Source of the DNA: Sulfitobacter sp. S223
GTDB taxonomy: Bacteria; Pseudomonadota; Alphaproteobacteria; Rhodobacterales; Rhodobacteraceae
Assembly (NCBI RefSeq): GCF_025143825.1
Contig: NZ_CP083560.1
Coordinates: 3,038,001-3,102,000 of the forward strand
Length of the DNA stretch: 64,000 nucleotides
Direction of reading: 5' to 3'
The position numbers and the translations under genes are program-made. Numbering within the stretch: the stretch's first letter is position 1; every line of letters begins with the position of its first letter. Of the stretch, positions 1 to 10,526 are shown one piece after another. The notes beneath the pieces are model-generated. The model was not told where the DNA came from, did no database searches, and was given only the letters and a program-made list of their open reading frames with translations.

Positions 1-2
1 GC

Positions 3-1163
3 TATCAGGTGAACGAGGTTGCCGCCAATACCAGCGAGCTTTCATTCGGCTTTGATACAGGATCTGCCCGCCATGAATTCATCGCTGGCTTCGCTCTGTC
101 CCGTGAAGAAGTCAGCCAGCAAGGCTATGTCGGTTTGTCGTCCGAAGTAGGCGGAGGCACGGCGACAGAGAGGCTCTCTGGGTGTTCCATTTCGATCTAC
201 GCGCCAGATACAAGCGGTTGTTCCACCGTAACACCAACGCGTAGTGCAAACGCTACCCTGACCGATGTGACGACCAGATCGCTGTATCTGAATGACACAA
301 TCACGTTCAATCCGCAGTGGGAGCTGAACTTGGGCGCGCGGGTGGATGACTATAGCATCAGCCGCACCAGCACCGAAGAAGGTGCCACCACGCTGACCCG
401 CGATGATGTAATGTTTAATTGGAACGCAGGTGTTGTCTGGAAACCGCAGGAAAATGGCTCCGTCTATTTGTCCTATGCCACCTCAAGCAATCCGGTAGGT
501 GATGAACTGGATGCAGGCGGCGGCAGCTATAACGGACTGGACACCGCAAATGCCATTCTTTCACCCGAAGAAAACGTCGCAATCGAGCTTGGTACGAAAT
601 GGCAGTTCGGCAGCCTGGCCGCTACAGCCGCAGTCTTCCAAACCCAAAAGAACCACGCCCGCGAAAGCACAGGCGGACGCGGAGCGCCGGTCGTGACGAC
701 GGACACAGGTGAATATCGTGTGCGCGGGATCGAACTGGGCTTTGGTGGCAAGATCACTGAAAAGTTCAGTGTTTTCGGTGGTCTCACATGGATGGACAGC
801 AAAGTTCTGCGCAGCAGTAACGCCGACAATATCGGCAAGGAATTCGCGAACATCGCACATGAGCAGTTCAATCTGCTTGCCCGCTATGACCATAACGAAA
901 AGTGGAGCTTTGGTGGACAGGCAACATGGCGCGGCAGCGTTCAGGGTGGCACATTCGCTGCAACCAATGGCAACAAGCTGCCCGGCTATTGGCGCTTTGA
1001 TTTGATGGCAGATTACCACATCAACGATGACACATCCGTCAACTTCCGTGTCGATAACGTGCTGGATGAAACTTACTACGATGCGCTGTACCGATCAGGC
1101 ACGCCCTTCGTCTACGTTGCCCCGGGGCGGTCTGCCTCAATTTCTGTCAGCATGAAATTCTAA
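3..1163 (+). CDS. TonB-dependent siderophore receptor, C-terminal part (5' truncated)
   Basis: The frame is open from the window edge, so only the last ~387 residues of an outer-membrane receptor are present. The visible part is typical barrel sequence: alternating strands such as '[12 protein letters not shown]' and '[13 protein letters not shown]', a '[11 protein letters not shown]' segment, and a terminal '[10 protein letters not shown]' ending in Phe, the usual C-terminal residue of outer-membrane barrels. The plug and TonB box lie upstream of the window. It is followed by a PiuC-type dioxygenase and exbB-exbD-tonB on the same strand, which supports ferric-siderophore or catecholate uptake energised by that TonB system. 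The ligand cannot be read from this fragment. Confidence 0.93.
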   Translation, partial: YQVNEVAANTSELSFGFDTGSARHEFIAGFALSREEVSQQGYVGLSSEVGGGTATERLSGCSISIYAPDTSGCSTVTPTRSANATLTDVTTRSLYLNDTITFNPQWELNLGARVDDYSISRTSTEEGATTLTRDDVMFNWNAGVVWKPQENGSVYLSYATSSNPVGDELDAGGGSYNGLDTANAILSPEENVAIELGTKWQFGSLAATAAVFQTQKNHARESTGGRGAPVVTTDTGEYRVRGIELGFGGKITEKFSVFGGLTWMDSKVLRSSNADNIGKEFANIAHEQFNLLARYDHNEKWSFGGQATWRGSVQGGTFAATNGNKLPGYWRFDLMADYHINDDTSVNFRVDNVLDETYYDALYRSGTPFVYVAPGRSASISVSMKF

Positions 1164-1169
1164 CATTCC

Positions 1170-1193
1170 GGTGGGCGGCAACTGCTGCCCACC
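1170..1193 (+). promoter_or_regulatory. Intergenic stem-loop after the receptor gene
   Basis: GGTGGGC and GCCCACC form an inverted repeat with a 10-nt loop, 6 nt after the receptor stop codon, followed by a C-rich run and ATTT. It could be a partial terminator or an mRNA-stabilising hairpin that gives the receptor more expression than the downstream genes. No clear T-run follows, so full termination is unlikely. Confidence 0.45.
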
Positions 1194-1216
1194 GCCCCCA
1201 TTTGAAAGGACAAGAC

Positions 1217-1900
1217 ATGTTGGTCTGTGTCGAAGACATCTTATCGCCCGAAGAGGTGTCCAGCATAACGCATGTGCTGGACACTGCCGTTTGGGATGAC
1301 GGGCGTAACACCGCCGGCCCACAATCAGCGCAAACAAAACGCAACCAGCAGATTCCATTGGACAGTCCGGTCTTGCCAGAACTGCAGTCACTGATTTTAC
1401 AGCGTTTGACTGCGCATCCCCTGTGGGTGTCCGCCGCGCTGCCGCTGCATGTTCTGCCCCCGATGTTCAACCGCTATGCGCAGGCTGAAACCTTCGGCGT
1501 GCATGTGGACAACGCAATCCGTGTTAATCCGCAAACCGGCCAACGTCTGCGGACCGATTTGTCCTGTACATTGTTCCTGAATGACCCCGCAGAATACGAT
1601 GGCGGAGAACTGGTGATTGAAGACAACTACGGCACGCAATCGGTGAAATTGCCTGCCGGACATTGCGTCTTGTACCCGTCCACCTCTCTTCATCAGGTGA
1701 CGCCGGTTACCAAAGGCACCCGCACTGCGTCATTCTTCTGGGTCCAGTCGATGATCCGCGATGCAGCCCAGCGCGAGATCCTCTTTGATCTCGATCAGTC
1801 GATACAGGACCTGTCTTCAAGTGCAGGCCTGAATGATCCGACAGCAGTCCGGCTAACCGGCATTTACCACAACCTTGTCCGGCAATGGGCGGAGACTTGA
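1217..1900 (+). CDS. piuC: Fe(II)/2-oxoglutarate dioxygenase, PiuC/YbiX (PKHD-type hydroxylase)
   Basis: A 227-residue protein of normal length for PiuC/YbiX. The metal triad is readable: H-x-D in '[10 protein letters not shown]' and a distal His in '[10 protein letters not shown]', with the 2-oxoglutarate-binding Arg in '[13 protein letters not shown]'. The C-terminal '[12 protein letters not shown]' is also typical. I start at ATG 1217, behind GAAAGGA at 1204-1210, rather than at an in-frame TTG 15 nt upstream. PiuC-type enzymes are usually encoded beside TonB-dependent siderophore receptors and depend on iron, and that is the arrangement here. The substrate of the family is not settled. 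The stop codon is one base before the exbB start. Confidence 0.9.
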   Translation: MLVCVEDILSPEEVSSITHVLDTAVWDDGRNTAGPQSAQTKRNQQIPLDSPVLPELQSLILQRLTAHPLWVSAALPLHVLPPMFNRYAQAETFGVHVDNAIRVNPQTGQRLRTDLSCTLFLNDPAEYDGGELVIEDNYGTQSVKLPAGHCVLYPSTSLHQVTPVTKGTRTASFFWVQSMIRDAAQREILFDLDQSIQDLSSSAGLNDPTAVRLTGIYHNLVRQWAET

Positions 1901-1901
1901 A

Positions 1902-2750
1902 ATGAAACACTACCTCCTCCTTGCTGTGGTACTGATCACAGCACCGAACATTGCCGCCGCTGACACGGCCTCTGTCAATATCAGGATTATCGAACTTGCA
2001 GATAGATGGGTTGGTCCCGCGATGGCAGAGCCGATGATGACCGCCGCGCAAAGCGGTGGGCATACGCCGATGGCCATGTTCATGGCCGCTGACATCGTTG
2101 TTAAACTGGTTATGGCCGGTCTTGCGCTGGCTTCGGTACTGGGGTGGGCCGTGTGGGTCGGAAAACTGCTGCAAGTCAACTGGGCCAACGCACTCCTTCG
2201 ACGTTCCTACAGACGTTTGGCGAAGGCGGGCACCGTACAGAATACGAGGGCGGCAGACTATTCCGGTCCCATGCGGGTTATGGTGAAGGCGGCCGAGGCC
2301 GAACTCGATAGATCCGTCGGCCTGAACAAAGACGGCATCAAAGAACGCGTCACATCCGAACTATCGCGCATCGAAACAGGTGCCGCGAGGGGCATGCAAT
2401 CCGGTGCGATGGTGCTTGGCTCAATTGGATCAACAGCGCCCTTTATTGGTCTGTTCGGAACGGTTTGGGGCATTATGAACAGTTTTATCGGGATCGCGGA
2501 AAGCGGCTCAACCAACCTTTCTGTTGTCGCCCCAGGTATTGCCGAGGCATTGCTGGCGACAGCGATCGGCCTTGTCGCTGCTATTCCTGCGGTGCTGCTG
2601 TACAATCACATCACAAGGCTTGTGTCTGGTTACCGCGCGCGCATCGGGGATGCCGCAGCATTGGTTGAACGGTGCCTGTCCCGCGATCTTGACCGGATTG
2701 TCGAAGCATCGCCAAAGGCGGCGCAGTTGACCAAACTGGCGGCCGAGTAA
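1902..2750 (+). CDS. exbB: ExbB-type MotA/TolQ/ExbB proton channel protein
   Basis: The protein has 282 residues and begins with a hydrophobic signal-like segment (MKHYLLLAVVLITAPNIAAA). It has a membrane helix around residues 60-85 ('VKLVMAGLALASVLGWAVWVG') and two helices in the conserved MotA/TolQ/ExbB region ('STAPFIGLFGTVWGIMNSF' and 'ALLATAIGLVAAIPAVLLYN'). This matches the long ExbB form with an N-terminal periplasmic extension. ATG 1902 directly follows the piuC stop, suggesting coupled translation; longer in-frame starts would overlap piuC. With ExbD it forms the inner-membrane proton channel that drives TonB. Confidence 0.94.
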   Translation: MKHYLLLAVVLITAPNIAAADTASVNIRIIELADRWVGPAMAEPMMTAAQSGGHTPMAMFMAADIVVKLVMAGLALASVLGWAVWVGKLLQVNWANALLRRSYRRLAKAGTVQNTRAADYSGPMRVMVKAAEAELDRSVGLNKDGIKERVTSELSRIETGAARGMQSGAMVLGSIGSTAPFIGLFGTVWGIMNSFIGIAESGSTNLSVVAPGIAEALLATAIGLVAAIPAVLLYNHITRLVSGYRARIGDAAALVERCLSRDLDRIVEASPKAAQLTKLAAE

Positions 2751-2753
2751 GCC

Positions 2754-3215
2754 ATGGCCGTTCGACTATCAGACGCGGGCGATGATCTTGCCCCGAACGC
2801 GGACATCAACATCACGCCTTTTATCGACGTGATGCTGGTGCTTTTGATCATCTTCATGGTGGCAGCACCCTTGTCGACTGTCGACGTGAACGTCGAATTG
2901 CCCGTGGCCACCGGCACCCCGACGCAGCGGCCCGATGATCCGGTTTTCGTCACTATCCATCAGGACCTAAGCCTGAGCGTCGGCGAAGAGGCGATTTCGC
3001 TGGGTGATTTGAACATGCGCCTTGGCATCGCAACACAGTTGAAGCTGGACACACGCATCTACATCAACGCAGACCGCTCCGTGCCGTACGGAGAAGTCAT
3101 GGCCGTGATGAACAGGATGCGCGGCGAAGGCTATCTAAAAATCGGGCTCGTCGGTCTTGAGGATGAAAGCGGCCAGACAAGTCCCGCGGCACCATCAGAG
3201 GACAAGCCGGAATGA
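2754..3215 (+). CDS. exbD: ExbD/TolR-type transport energising protein
   Basis: The protein has 153 residues and one N-terminal membrane helix preceded by 'PNADINITPFIDVMLVLLII', the ExbD/TolR signature; the Asp in 'PFIDVMLVLL' is the expected proton-carrying residue. The rest is a periplasmic domain ending in 'MRGEGYLKIGLVGLED', followed by a short acidic tail. It starts 3 nt after exbB and overlaps tonB by 4 nt (ATGA), so exbB, exbD and tonB are translationally linked. It is the partner of the preceding ExbB. Confidence 0.95.
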   Translation: MAVRLSDAGDDLAPNADINITPFIDVMLVLLIIFMVAAPLSTVDVNVELPVATGTPTQRPDDPVFVTIHQDLSLSVGEEAISLGDLNMRLGIATQLKLDTRIYINADRSVPYGEVMAVMNRMRGEGYLKIGLVGLEDESGQTSPAAPSEDKPE

Positions 3216-4027
3216 GTTTCGCCTATCATCGAAAGTCGGGCGTCGGCCTGCTGCTTGGCGCTGGGCTTAGCATCGGACTGCACGGGGCCCTTGTCGCAGC
3301 GTGGCTGACCCAAGCTGAGGCGACAGAGCCACCCGTAGAAGCGGGAATTCAGGGCCGTGAGTTGATTGATCTCGCCGAAATAGAAATGATCATGGCTGCC
3401 CCCGAAACAGCCCTACCTGATGGCACACCTGCCGAAGACAGTCAGGCCACTTTGGAAAGTCCGGCAGAGCGGGAAGAGGCGAAAGCCTCAAATGATCCGC
3501 TACTGGCACAGACCCCGCAAACGCCCGATGATCCTGAATTACGCTTTAAGATCGCCAACCCTGATCAAGCAGAGGATTTGGACAAAGAAGCCACCGAAGT
3601 TCCCACCGAAATTCAGGAAGAAACAGCCACTGAAAATGCCCCCCAAAGCACCGCAGCGGCACCGCAAGCCAGCGCAGGAAACGACGAGCAGGATCAGAGC
3701 GCCGCGAAAGAACAGGGCCTCACGGATGCAGAGCGCGCGGACATAACGGACTGGCAAAAGTCGCTGGTGCTGGCGCTCAATGCGGCCAAAGACTATCCCC
3801 GCCGCGCTCGTGAAGCGCGGGCTGAAGGGACGGTGACAGTTGCCTTCACCCTAGATCAATATGGCGCAATCAAAGCGCGGCGCGTGTCTGAAACGTCAGG
3901 CTGGCCAGTGCTGGACAAAGCGGCCCTTGGCATTTTTGACAGGCTGGAAAAACTGCCTCGGCCGCCCGCAGCATTAGGCGCGGGCACGTTTGATCTTGCC
4001 ATTCCGATTAGTTACCGTTTCAGGTAA
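3212..4027 (+). CDS. tonB: TonB-family energy transducer
   Basis: The protein has 271 residues: a single N-terminal membrane helix ('VGLLLGAGLSIGLHGALVAAWL', residues ~10-31), a long acidic linker rich in Pro, Glu, Asp and Ala (~40-180), and a C-terminal TonB domain with 'YPRRAREARAEGTVTVAFTL' and 'LDKAALGIFDRLEKLPRPPA'. The linker is unusually acidic; many TonB linkers have Pro-Lys repeats beside Pro-Glu. The ATG overlaps the exbD stop. The end overlaps the converging hydroxy-acid dehydrogenase by 8 bp. It spans the periplasm and pulls on the receptor TonB box. Confidence 0.92.
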   Translation: MSFAYHRKSGVGLLLGAGLSIGLHGALVAAWLTQAEATEPPVEAGIQGRELIDLAEIEMIMAAPETALPDGTPAEDSQATLESPAEREEAKASNDPLLAQTPQTPDDPELRFKIANPDQAEDLDKEATEVPTEIQEETATENAPQSTAAAPQASAGNDEQDQSAAKEQGLTDAERADITDWQKSLVLALNAAKDYPRRAREARAEGTVTVAFTLDQYGAIKARRVSETSGWPVLDKAALGIFDRLEKLPRPPAALGAGTFDLAIPISYRFR

Positions 4028-5087
4028 ACTCGGTCAGCAAGTCTGAGGTAATATCTGCGACGGTTGCACAACCGCACAGGGCCATCGTTACCGCAAGTTC
4101 GTCGCGCAACCGGCGAAGCACCTGACTTGCCCCGCGGGCACCATCCACGGCCAAGCCATGCATGATCGGACGCCCGACCAAAACCGCTTCGGCACCCAGC
4201 GCCAGCGCCTTGAATACATCGCTTCCCCGCCGGATTCCGCCGTCCACAAAGACCGGCACCGCCCCTTCTGCCGCTTTGACAATATCTGCCAGCCGCGTGA
4301 TGGGTGCCGGTGTTGTATCCAACACCCGTCCGCCGTGGTTCGAAACGATAATACCTGCGACGCCGATGCCCATTAGCCGGACGGCATCTTGCGCACGCAA
4401 GCATCCTTTGACGATGACAGGCAACGGGCTGTCCGCGATCAAACGCTCAAGATCAGGCCACTTTGGCGCGAAGACCATCATGCCATCAAAGACAACGCTT
4501 TGGCCGGCTTCGAGCTGTGGTCTAGGGGGGTGCGGCAAAGCATCCAGCATCACAGGCCGGACATCCCCATCCACCGCAAAGCCTGCGGCGACTTCACGGT
4601 CGCGTAGCCCGTTAATGGGGGCATCCAGCGTTACAACCAGCGCAGAAGCGCCACAAGAAGCGGCCCGCGTCACCAGCGACATCGTCGCATCATGATCTGC
4701 CTGCATGTACAATTGGATCCAGCGACGTCCGGGAATGTCCGCAATGTCTTCGGGCAAAACACTGGTTTGACAACTTAGCACCATCACAGCTTCCTGCGCG
4801 GCAGCAGCCATGGCTGTTGCGGTCTCTCCCTGAGGGTCAAACAGGCGCTGAAACGCCATCGGTGCGACCATGACGGGATGCGCGGCCTCGACGCCAAGTA
4901 TGGTGGTGCGGGTATGACCATGACCGCAATCCGCCAACAACTTTGGCAAAAGTCCGATCCGTCCAAACGCTGCGCGGTTTTCTGCAACGCTGCGTTCAGC
5001 CTCTGCACCGCCGTTCAGATAGGCGCGTATGTCGTCAGGCAATTGCTTTGACGCGGCGGTTTCAAAATCGATAAGGGTGGTCAGCAT
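4020..5087 (-). CDS. FMN-dependent alpha-hydroxy-acid dehydrogenase (L-lactate dehydrogenase/LldD family)
   Basis: The protein has 355 residues and the FMN-dependent alpha-hydroxy-acid dehydrogenase barrel fold. Visible active-site blocks are 'MVAPMAFQRL' near the N-terminus, 'QLYMQADHD' (flavin-site Tyr), 'PVIVKGCLRAQDA' (Lys), 'VSNHGGRVLD' (catalytic His and substrate-binding Arg) and 'VDGGIRRGSDVFKALALGA' (phosphate binding). The family oxidises L-lactate, glycolate or mandelate to the 2-oxo acid; the exact substrate is not decidable here. I start at ATG 5087, since the longer frame begins at a TTG and adds a poorly conserved leader. It is transcribed toward the tonB operon and overlaps its end. 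No obvious functional link to iron uptake. Confidence 0.88.
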   Translation of the reverse strand: MLTTLIDFETAASKQLPDDIRAYLNGGAEAERSVAENRAAFGRIGLLPKLLADCGHGHTRTTILGVEAAHPVMVAPMAFQRLFDPQGETATAMAAAAQEAVMVLSCQTSVLPEDIADIPGRRWIQLYMQADHDATMSLVTRAASCGASALVVTLDAPINGLRDREVAAGFAVDGDVRPVMLDALPHPPRPQLEAGQSVVFDGMMVFAPKWPDLERLIADSPLPVIVKGCLRAQDAVRLMGIGVAGIIVSNHGGRVLDTTPAPITRLADIVKAAEGAVPVFVDGGIRRGSDVFKALALGAEAVLVGRPIMHGLAVDGARGASQVLRRLRDELAVTMALCGCATVADITSDLLTEFT

Positions 5088-5311
5088 GAATGCTGTAATT
5101 ATTGAAAAAAGCTCGGACCACAAGGCCGCATATTACCGGCATTTCAACAGCTCCTTAATGTTCTGTTAAGAGTCGCTGCATAAATTCATTTGCGAACAAC
5201 CCATAGTTGATCCAAGCGGAAAATAGCCTATAAAGAGTTTAATAAAAAATGGCCCGAGAGCCTTATCAAAATATCGGCAGTTAGACACGTCAGGCAAAGG
5301 TCCGTAGCATT

Positions 5312-8300
5312 GTGATTTCATCAACTTGGTCACGCGGGCAGTATTAATAGCAGTTGCCGCCTTGACCTGTTCTCTTTGCGACCTTTTGTAGACAGGCTTG
5401 AACGCTCAAGAACTACCGCAACCTTTGAGACCTACGCGGATGCGGGCGAAAGAGGCTTGGTTAACCGTACAGACAGCTATGTCATGACGCTAAACGCTGC
5501 ATCGGGTCTGTTTTCAGCGTCCAAAGCAGTGACCTCCGATGAATGGCGCCGGTATGTCGACTTGATTGATATCGACACGCGGCTGCCCGGGATACTCGGG
5601 CTTGGCTATATTGCACTGGTCAAAACAGAAACCCGATTTTGATGTAAGCAAAAGCAGGCTTCACAGGGGCGTACCTTTGCCCGCAATCCATCCTGACACA
5701 GGCCGCGATGAACGTTTTGTTATCCAGCTTATCGAACCCATGGAAGATAATGAGGCAGCACTTGGCCTTGATATCGGGTTTGAACCCATGCGCTACGCCG
5801 CGGCACAACTCGCACGCGAAACCAATGAGATCCGCCTCACCGAAGCTATCACACTGGTGCAAGACAAACGAACAACATCCGGTTTTCTGCTTTTGCGCCG
5901 CAGTATGATGCATCGGCTGATCTGTCAGATCCGCAACAATGGGTCGAAGCATTCCAGGGCTGGACCTATATGCCCTTTACCGCCGATGCGCTTTTCAGGT
6001 CACTGACGGCCCAGCGGAATGAGGTTAAGTACCTGTCGGTTGTTGATGTCACCGATCCGACAGCAAAAATCGAAATCTACAACGATCGCCCTGACGATCT
6101 GGATCATACCCCCCTGTACACCGCTACGCGGCCTATCGAAATGTTCGGCCGCAATTGGGAGCTGACCTGGACCAGCACTCCCATGTTCGAACATGCTCAC
6201 TCCAGCATTTCGGTATGGATCGTACTGGCTCTGGGGCTCGCACTTATGTCGCTGCTGTCGTTGATGCTGCGTATTATCTCATTGCGCGAAAAGCGGGTAG
6301 AGACCGAAGTAGCGCTTAAGACTTTGCAACTTCGGGCCAAAACAGGCGAAGCTCAATCCGTCATCGATAACGCTGTCATCGCAGTGATCGTGCTTGATGA
6401 ACAAGGCTTTGTCGTCTCTTCGAACAAAGCCGCACAGGATCTTTTCGGTGCAGACAAGCTCAAGATCGCGCAGCCGATCACATCCACCCTGATCATCGGT
6501 GAATCCTCTGACCCGAAGCGCAGGGATGCACATCCGGCGCGCGTGCCGGGCCGTCCCGAACTGAGGTTGATGGTCGAAGAAAACGGCTGGCGCACTGAAA
6601 ACGGCGATCTACGGAAGTCTCTGCTGGTGCAGGATGTGACCGAAGTTGAAGCCGCAGAAGTAAAACTGCAAGAGGCCGAAGCGAGATGGAACATGGCGCT
6701 GGCTGGCGCACAGATCGGCGTTTTGACATTGATCTAGAAACGCAAAAATCGGTTGTGTCAGATACATGGCGTGACTTGATGGCGGTTCCCCGCGATGTCT
6801 CGAATATCGAAGCGCAAAAGATTTTCTTTTCACGCATTCATCCAGATGATCGCGCCATCCTAGAAGCTGCCGACCGTGATTGCATCAGCGGCCTGACAGA
6901 TCGATCCATTGCCGAATACCGCATGGCATTTCCTGACGGTTCTTTTCGGTGGATGAAATCCGATGCAATTGTTGTCGCACGAGACGAAGATGGCAAAGCC
7001 CTCAGATTGCTTGGCGCACAAACGGAAATTACGCAGCTACGAAACGCCCAAGACGCGCTTAAAGAAAGCCGTGAACGGTTTGAGCTGGTGCTTGAGCAGG
7101 CACCAGTCGGTATGGCCTTGTTCAATCGGGGCGGCGGCTTTCACGGCGTGAACGACGCCCTGTGTAGAATGACCGGGTACAGTTCTGAAGAACTAAGAGG
7201 TGGGCTCAGGTTCAGCGATCTGGTCTCCAAGGCTGATATCAAAGGCCTAATATGTTCAATTGAAGAGCTGAAACGCGACGCCAAATCTTCGTATCAGGGC
7301 GAATTTCGCATCATTCCCAAAAGTGGTCCATCGATCTGGGGTCTTCTCAGCATCGCTTGGACCAATGACCCTGTATCCGGCGAAGACGTTTTTCATCGCC
7401 CAAATCAATGACATCAGCGAAAAGAAAAACATTGAAAAGATGAAGTCCGAATTTGTGGCTACCGTTAGCCATGAACTGCGCACGCCGCTGACCTCGATTA
7501 AAGGCGCACTTGGCCTGATGCGCGGCCCGATGCTGAAAGCCATGCCTGCCGGAGCAGAGCGACTGTTGGAGATCGCGGCTGCCAATTCAGAGCGGCTGAC
7601 AACCTTGGTGAACGACATCCTCGATCTGGAAAAAATCAGCTCTGGCGAAATCGATTTCAATTTGACGCCCTGCTGCATGGGCCAATTGCTGCGTGACGGT
7701 GTCGAGCAGATGTTGCCATTTGCGGCCCAACACAAAGTGCAGTTTGTTCTTAACATTCCCCAGAACCAAGTTTGCACAAAAGTGGACCCACAGAGAACCC
7801 AGCAGCTGATCGCAAATCTGCTTTCGAATGCGTGTAAGTACTCAGACGATGACAGCGAAGCATGTTCGCCTTGAAAGTATCAACGGACAGGCGCTGGTTT
7901 GCATCCTGAATAGCGGGCCCCCTATCCCGGATGAATTTAAATCCCGCATCTTCCGTCCATTTTCGCAAGCCGATGGATCCGATACCCGCGTCAAAGGCGG
8001 CACCGGTCTTGGACTGAAAATCTCTCGTGAAAATTGTCGAAAGAATGGATGGCAAGATCGGCTTTCAAAGCACCGTTGGTTCACGATCGTGTTTTGGTTT
8101 GCCGTGCCACTGGCAACGGCAGAGGCACCAGCCCTTCAAAAGACAAAGCCCCAGACAAAGAAGGCGATCAAACAGCTTCATGTTCTCCATGTAGAGGATG
8201 ATACTGATTTTCTTGAAATCGTCAGGACAGGATTGGAAGGCAAAGCTGATGTAACATCTGTGCTCAGCTTGTCAGAGGCGAAACAGGCCATTCTAAGGGG

Positions 8301-8535
8301 CCGTTTCGATGTCGTTGTAATTGATTGGGAGCTCTCGGACGGGCATGCGCGCGAATTGCTGTCTGGGATAGAAAAACATCAACCACAGGCAAGGATCATC
8401 TCTCTGTCTGCCAAGGAAACAGGGTTTCGGGATATAAGAGTTGATCATGAGATCGTTAAATCCCGAACGGACCTAAGCGAAATAGTCTCCAAAGTTGTAG
8501 AGATATCAAAGCTGCGTCTTAAAGAATATCGGTGA
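5312..8535 (+). pseudogene. CHASE-PAS-PAS hybrid histidine kinase with C-terminal receiver, broken by multiple frameshifts
   Basis: The gene can be read end to end only by switching frame near 5390, 5640-5672, 5890, 6721, 7390 and 7858, plus a compensated pair near 8030 and 8085. Pieces in order: an N-terminal membrane segment, a CHASE domain ('RLERSRTTATFETYADAGE', 'PAIHPDTGRDERFVIQLIEP'), a second membrane helix (~6205-6280), two PAS domains (second: 'FELVLEQAPVGMALFN'), HisKA H-box 'ATVSHELRTPLTSIKGALG', ATPase N-box 'LIANLLSNACKYS' and G-box 'GGTGLGLKIS', then a receiver ('LHVLHVEDDTDF', 'VVVIDWELSDG'). Several shifts sit on short A or T runs. Nearly all motifs survive and I see hardly any nonsense codons apart from those caused by the shifts, so consensus error is as likely as real decay. 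The start is unresolved; 5312 is approximate. Confidence 0.8.
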
Positions 8536-8637
8536 CAGGCGAACCGTGTCACAAAAAAAACCAATCGCATCAAATTATTAACATATTTGACGCCTACTAA
8601 ATGTAACGACGCAGAAGGTTGCTCAACTTGATGTTTT

Positions 8638-9793
8638 ATGAAGTTCAGAGCGCACGATTTAAAGCGGGTCACGCCGGAAGGAAAAATTTTGGAACAAACG
8701 TCCGAAAACACCAAGTCGCCTGATTTGGCGCCTCGTTTCCAGGATTTTGATCTTCTTGCTGATGCTGTTGTTGTATTCAACGCATCCTCAGGACGTGTGG
8801 CCCATATAAACGCCGCAGCACGCACGCTCACGACACAATCTGCAGCCAAGAATCAGTCGCTTACAACGTTGCAGGACTGGACCGGAAAGTCGCCGGACTT
8901 TTTTCGGCCAGGTGGTCATGCGGACACATTTGAACCACAGGCTTGCTTTCGACTTGAAACATTGCTCGCCGACTGCTTGTTCGAGGTGCACGTGAAACTG
9001 CACCAAGCGGCAGATCAACAGGATTATCTGACTGCTGTTTTCCGTGACATTGCAGAGCGATCAGAATCCGAACGGATGACCAAGGAATTGGTGTCGACGA
9101 TCAGCCACGAACTACGTTCGCCGATGACCGCAATCAAAGGTGCGATGGGGCTCATTGTTTCTGGTGCCGCCGGCGAACTTTCAGACAAGGCGCGCGAGAT
9201 GGTCTTAATCGCCCAGCGCAACGCCGACCGACTGGTGCTAATCATCAACGACTTCCTTGATCTGGAGAAATTCTCCGATGGGCAGATGGTCTTTGACGAC
9301 ACTCCATCCGATCTATTGCCAGTAGTCTATGATGCTGTCGAAGCCATCGCCGGGTTTCAGGGCCGCTTTGATGTGACGGTCGAAATAGATGCACAGGACA
9401 GTGATTTAAGGTCCCTCTTGGGATCCGAACCGGCTTGTGCAAGTCCTCGTCAACCTATTATCCAATGCAATCAAATTCTCACCTCCTGGCGGCGTAGTGA
9501 CAATCCGCCTTGCGCATCATCAGTCATACAACCGCATAAGCGTAATCGACCGCGGAGACGGAATTCCCGACGCGGATCAAAAAGCCCTGTTTGGCAGATT
9601 TGTCCAGATCGGTCTAAAGAACCGCGCGGCCACAGGAGGCACCGGTTTAGGATTGAGCATTGTCAAAGCCATACTTGAGCATCAAAATGGTACGATCTCA
9701 GTCGACAGCACACTTGGCCAAGGTACAACTTTCCATGTAGATCTACCTCAGATCGCGCCGGTTGAAGCCCGTGCACACGCCGAAGGAGCCTAA
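8638..9793 (+). pseudogene. PAS-type sensor histidine kinase, single frameshift near 9420
   Basis: The first frame (8638-~9420) holds a PAS-like region ('FDLLADAVVVFNASSGRVAHI'), a HisKA domain with 'STISHELRSPMTAIKGAMG' and a dimerisation helix ending 'INDFLDLEKFSDG'. The second frame (~9420-9793) holds the ATPase: N-box 'VQVLVNLLSNAIKFSPPG', 'ISVIDRGDGIPD' and 'TGGTGLGLSIVKAILEHQNG'. Removing one base from the GGG at 9420-9422 joins them into an uninterrupted kinase of about 385 residues. No membrane helix is visible, so it is probably cytoplasmic. A TTG at 8690 behind GGAAGGA is an alternative start, and the 17 residues upstream of it do not look conserved. The receiver at 9797 begins 3 nt downstream and is a likely partner. 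Confidence 0.8.
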
Positions 9794-9796
9794 TTC

Positions 9797-10161
9797 ATGA
9801 TCGTTATGCATGTAGAAGATGACGCTGATATTCGCGAAATTGCTCAGATGGCTTTGGAAATGATGGGGGATTTCACGGTCGTCCAGTTTGACTGTGGTGA
9901 AGCAGCCCTCGAAGGCGCTGGCGGGACAGACCCTGACGTGATCCTGTTAGACGTTATGATGCCCGGCATGACTGGTCCACAACATTGGCAGAGTTGCGCA
10001 AACTTCCCCACTTAAAGGACGTTCCCGCGATCTACATGACCGCACGCGTGCAGCCAAGCGAGATAGACGGCCTTAAGAAGGCTGGCGCGTTGGGCGTTAT
10101 TGTCAAACCGTTTGATCCGGTTTCACTGGCCCAACAGATCACCGATCTGGTTGCCAGCTAG
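9797..10161 (+). pseudogene. Stand-alone response-regulator receiver (CheY-like), one frameshift near 9981
   Basis: The first frame encodes 'MIVMHVEDDADIREIAQMAL' (acidic pocket) and 'PDVILLDVMMPGMTG' (phospho-acceptor Asp). From ~9981 the fold continues in another frame with 'LAELRKLPHLKDVPAIYMTA' (conserved Thr) and 'GVIVKPFDPVSLAQQI' (conserved Lys), stopping at 10161. Adding one A to the AA at 9981-9982 restores a full receiver of about 121 residues with no output domain. It directly follows the kinase at 8638-9793 and converges on an Hpt gene, so it could be the middle step of a phosphorelay. The sequence supports function if the frameshift is an error. Confidence 0.8.
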
Positions 10162-10188
10162 AGGCTGAGTGGCCGGTTTCGTACGCCA

Positions 10189-10526
10189 CTAAGCCGCCCG
10201 CTCTAACACATCCATCGACATTTCAACCCAGTCGAGGATGTCTGACCACAAATCAGCCGTGTAGTTTCTGTCTGCAAGTCTTGTGGTAAGAATACAGCTT
10301 TCTATGACGTGCGCCCGATCCCCAAGATCAGCAAAGCCTAGCGTCCCGGCTGTGCCCGCAATTTTATGTAGAATCGCCTCAATCCGCTGCAATTCAACCG
10401 CCTCTTGCTCAGGGTCTTCATGGCGGCTTCAATGCTCGCGACTATCTCAGCCTGGCGTTCTACCAAAGCCGAAATGAATCGAGCGCGGATCGGTTTCAGG
10501 CTATCATCAATGTCAATTTGCGTCAT
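10189..10526 (-). pseudogene. Hpt-type phosphotransfer protein, one frameshift near 10417
   Basis: The start ATG at 10526 overlaps the stop of the upstream receiver gene by 4 nt (ATGA), typical of coupled translation. The first frame gives 'MTQIDIDDSLKPIRARFISA' and 'VERQAEIVASIEAAM'. After ~10417 the sequence continues in another frame with 'EQEAVELQRIEAILHKIAGT', 'AGTLGFADLGDRAHVIE' and a final helix ending 'MSMDVLERAA'. The block H-K-I-A-G-T-A-G-T-L-G-F is the Hpt signature with the phospho-accepting His. One extra A repairs the frame to a ~112-residue four-helix protein. It would pass phosphate between the hybrid kinase and the neighbouring receivers. Confidence 0.78.
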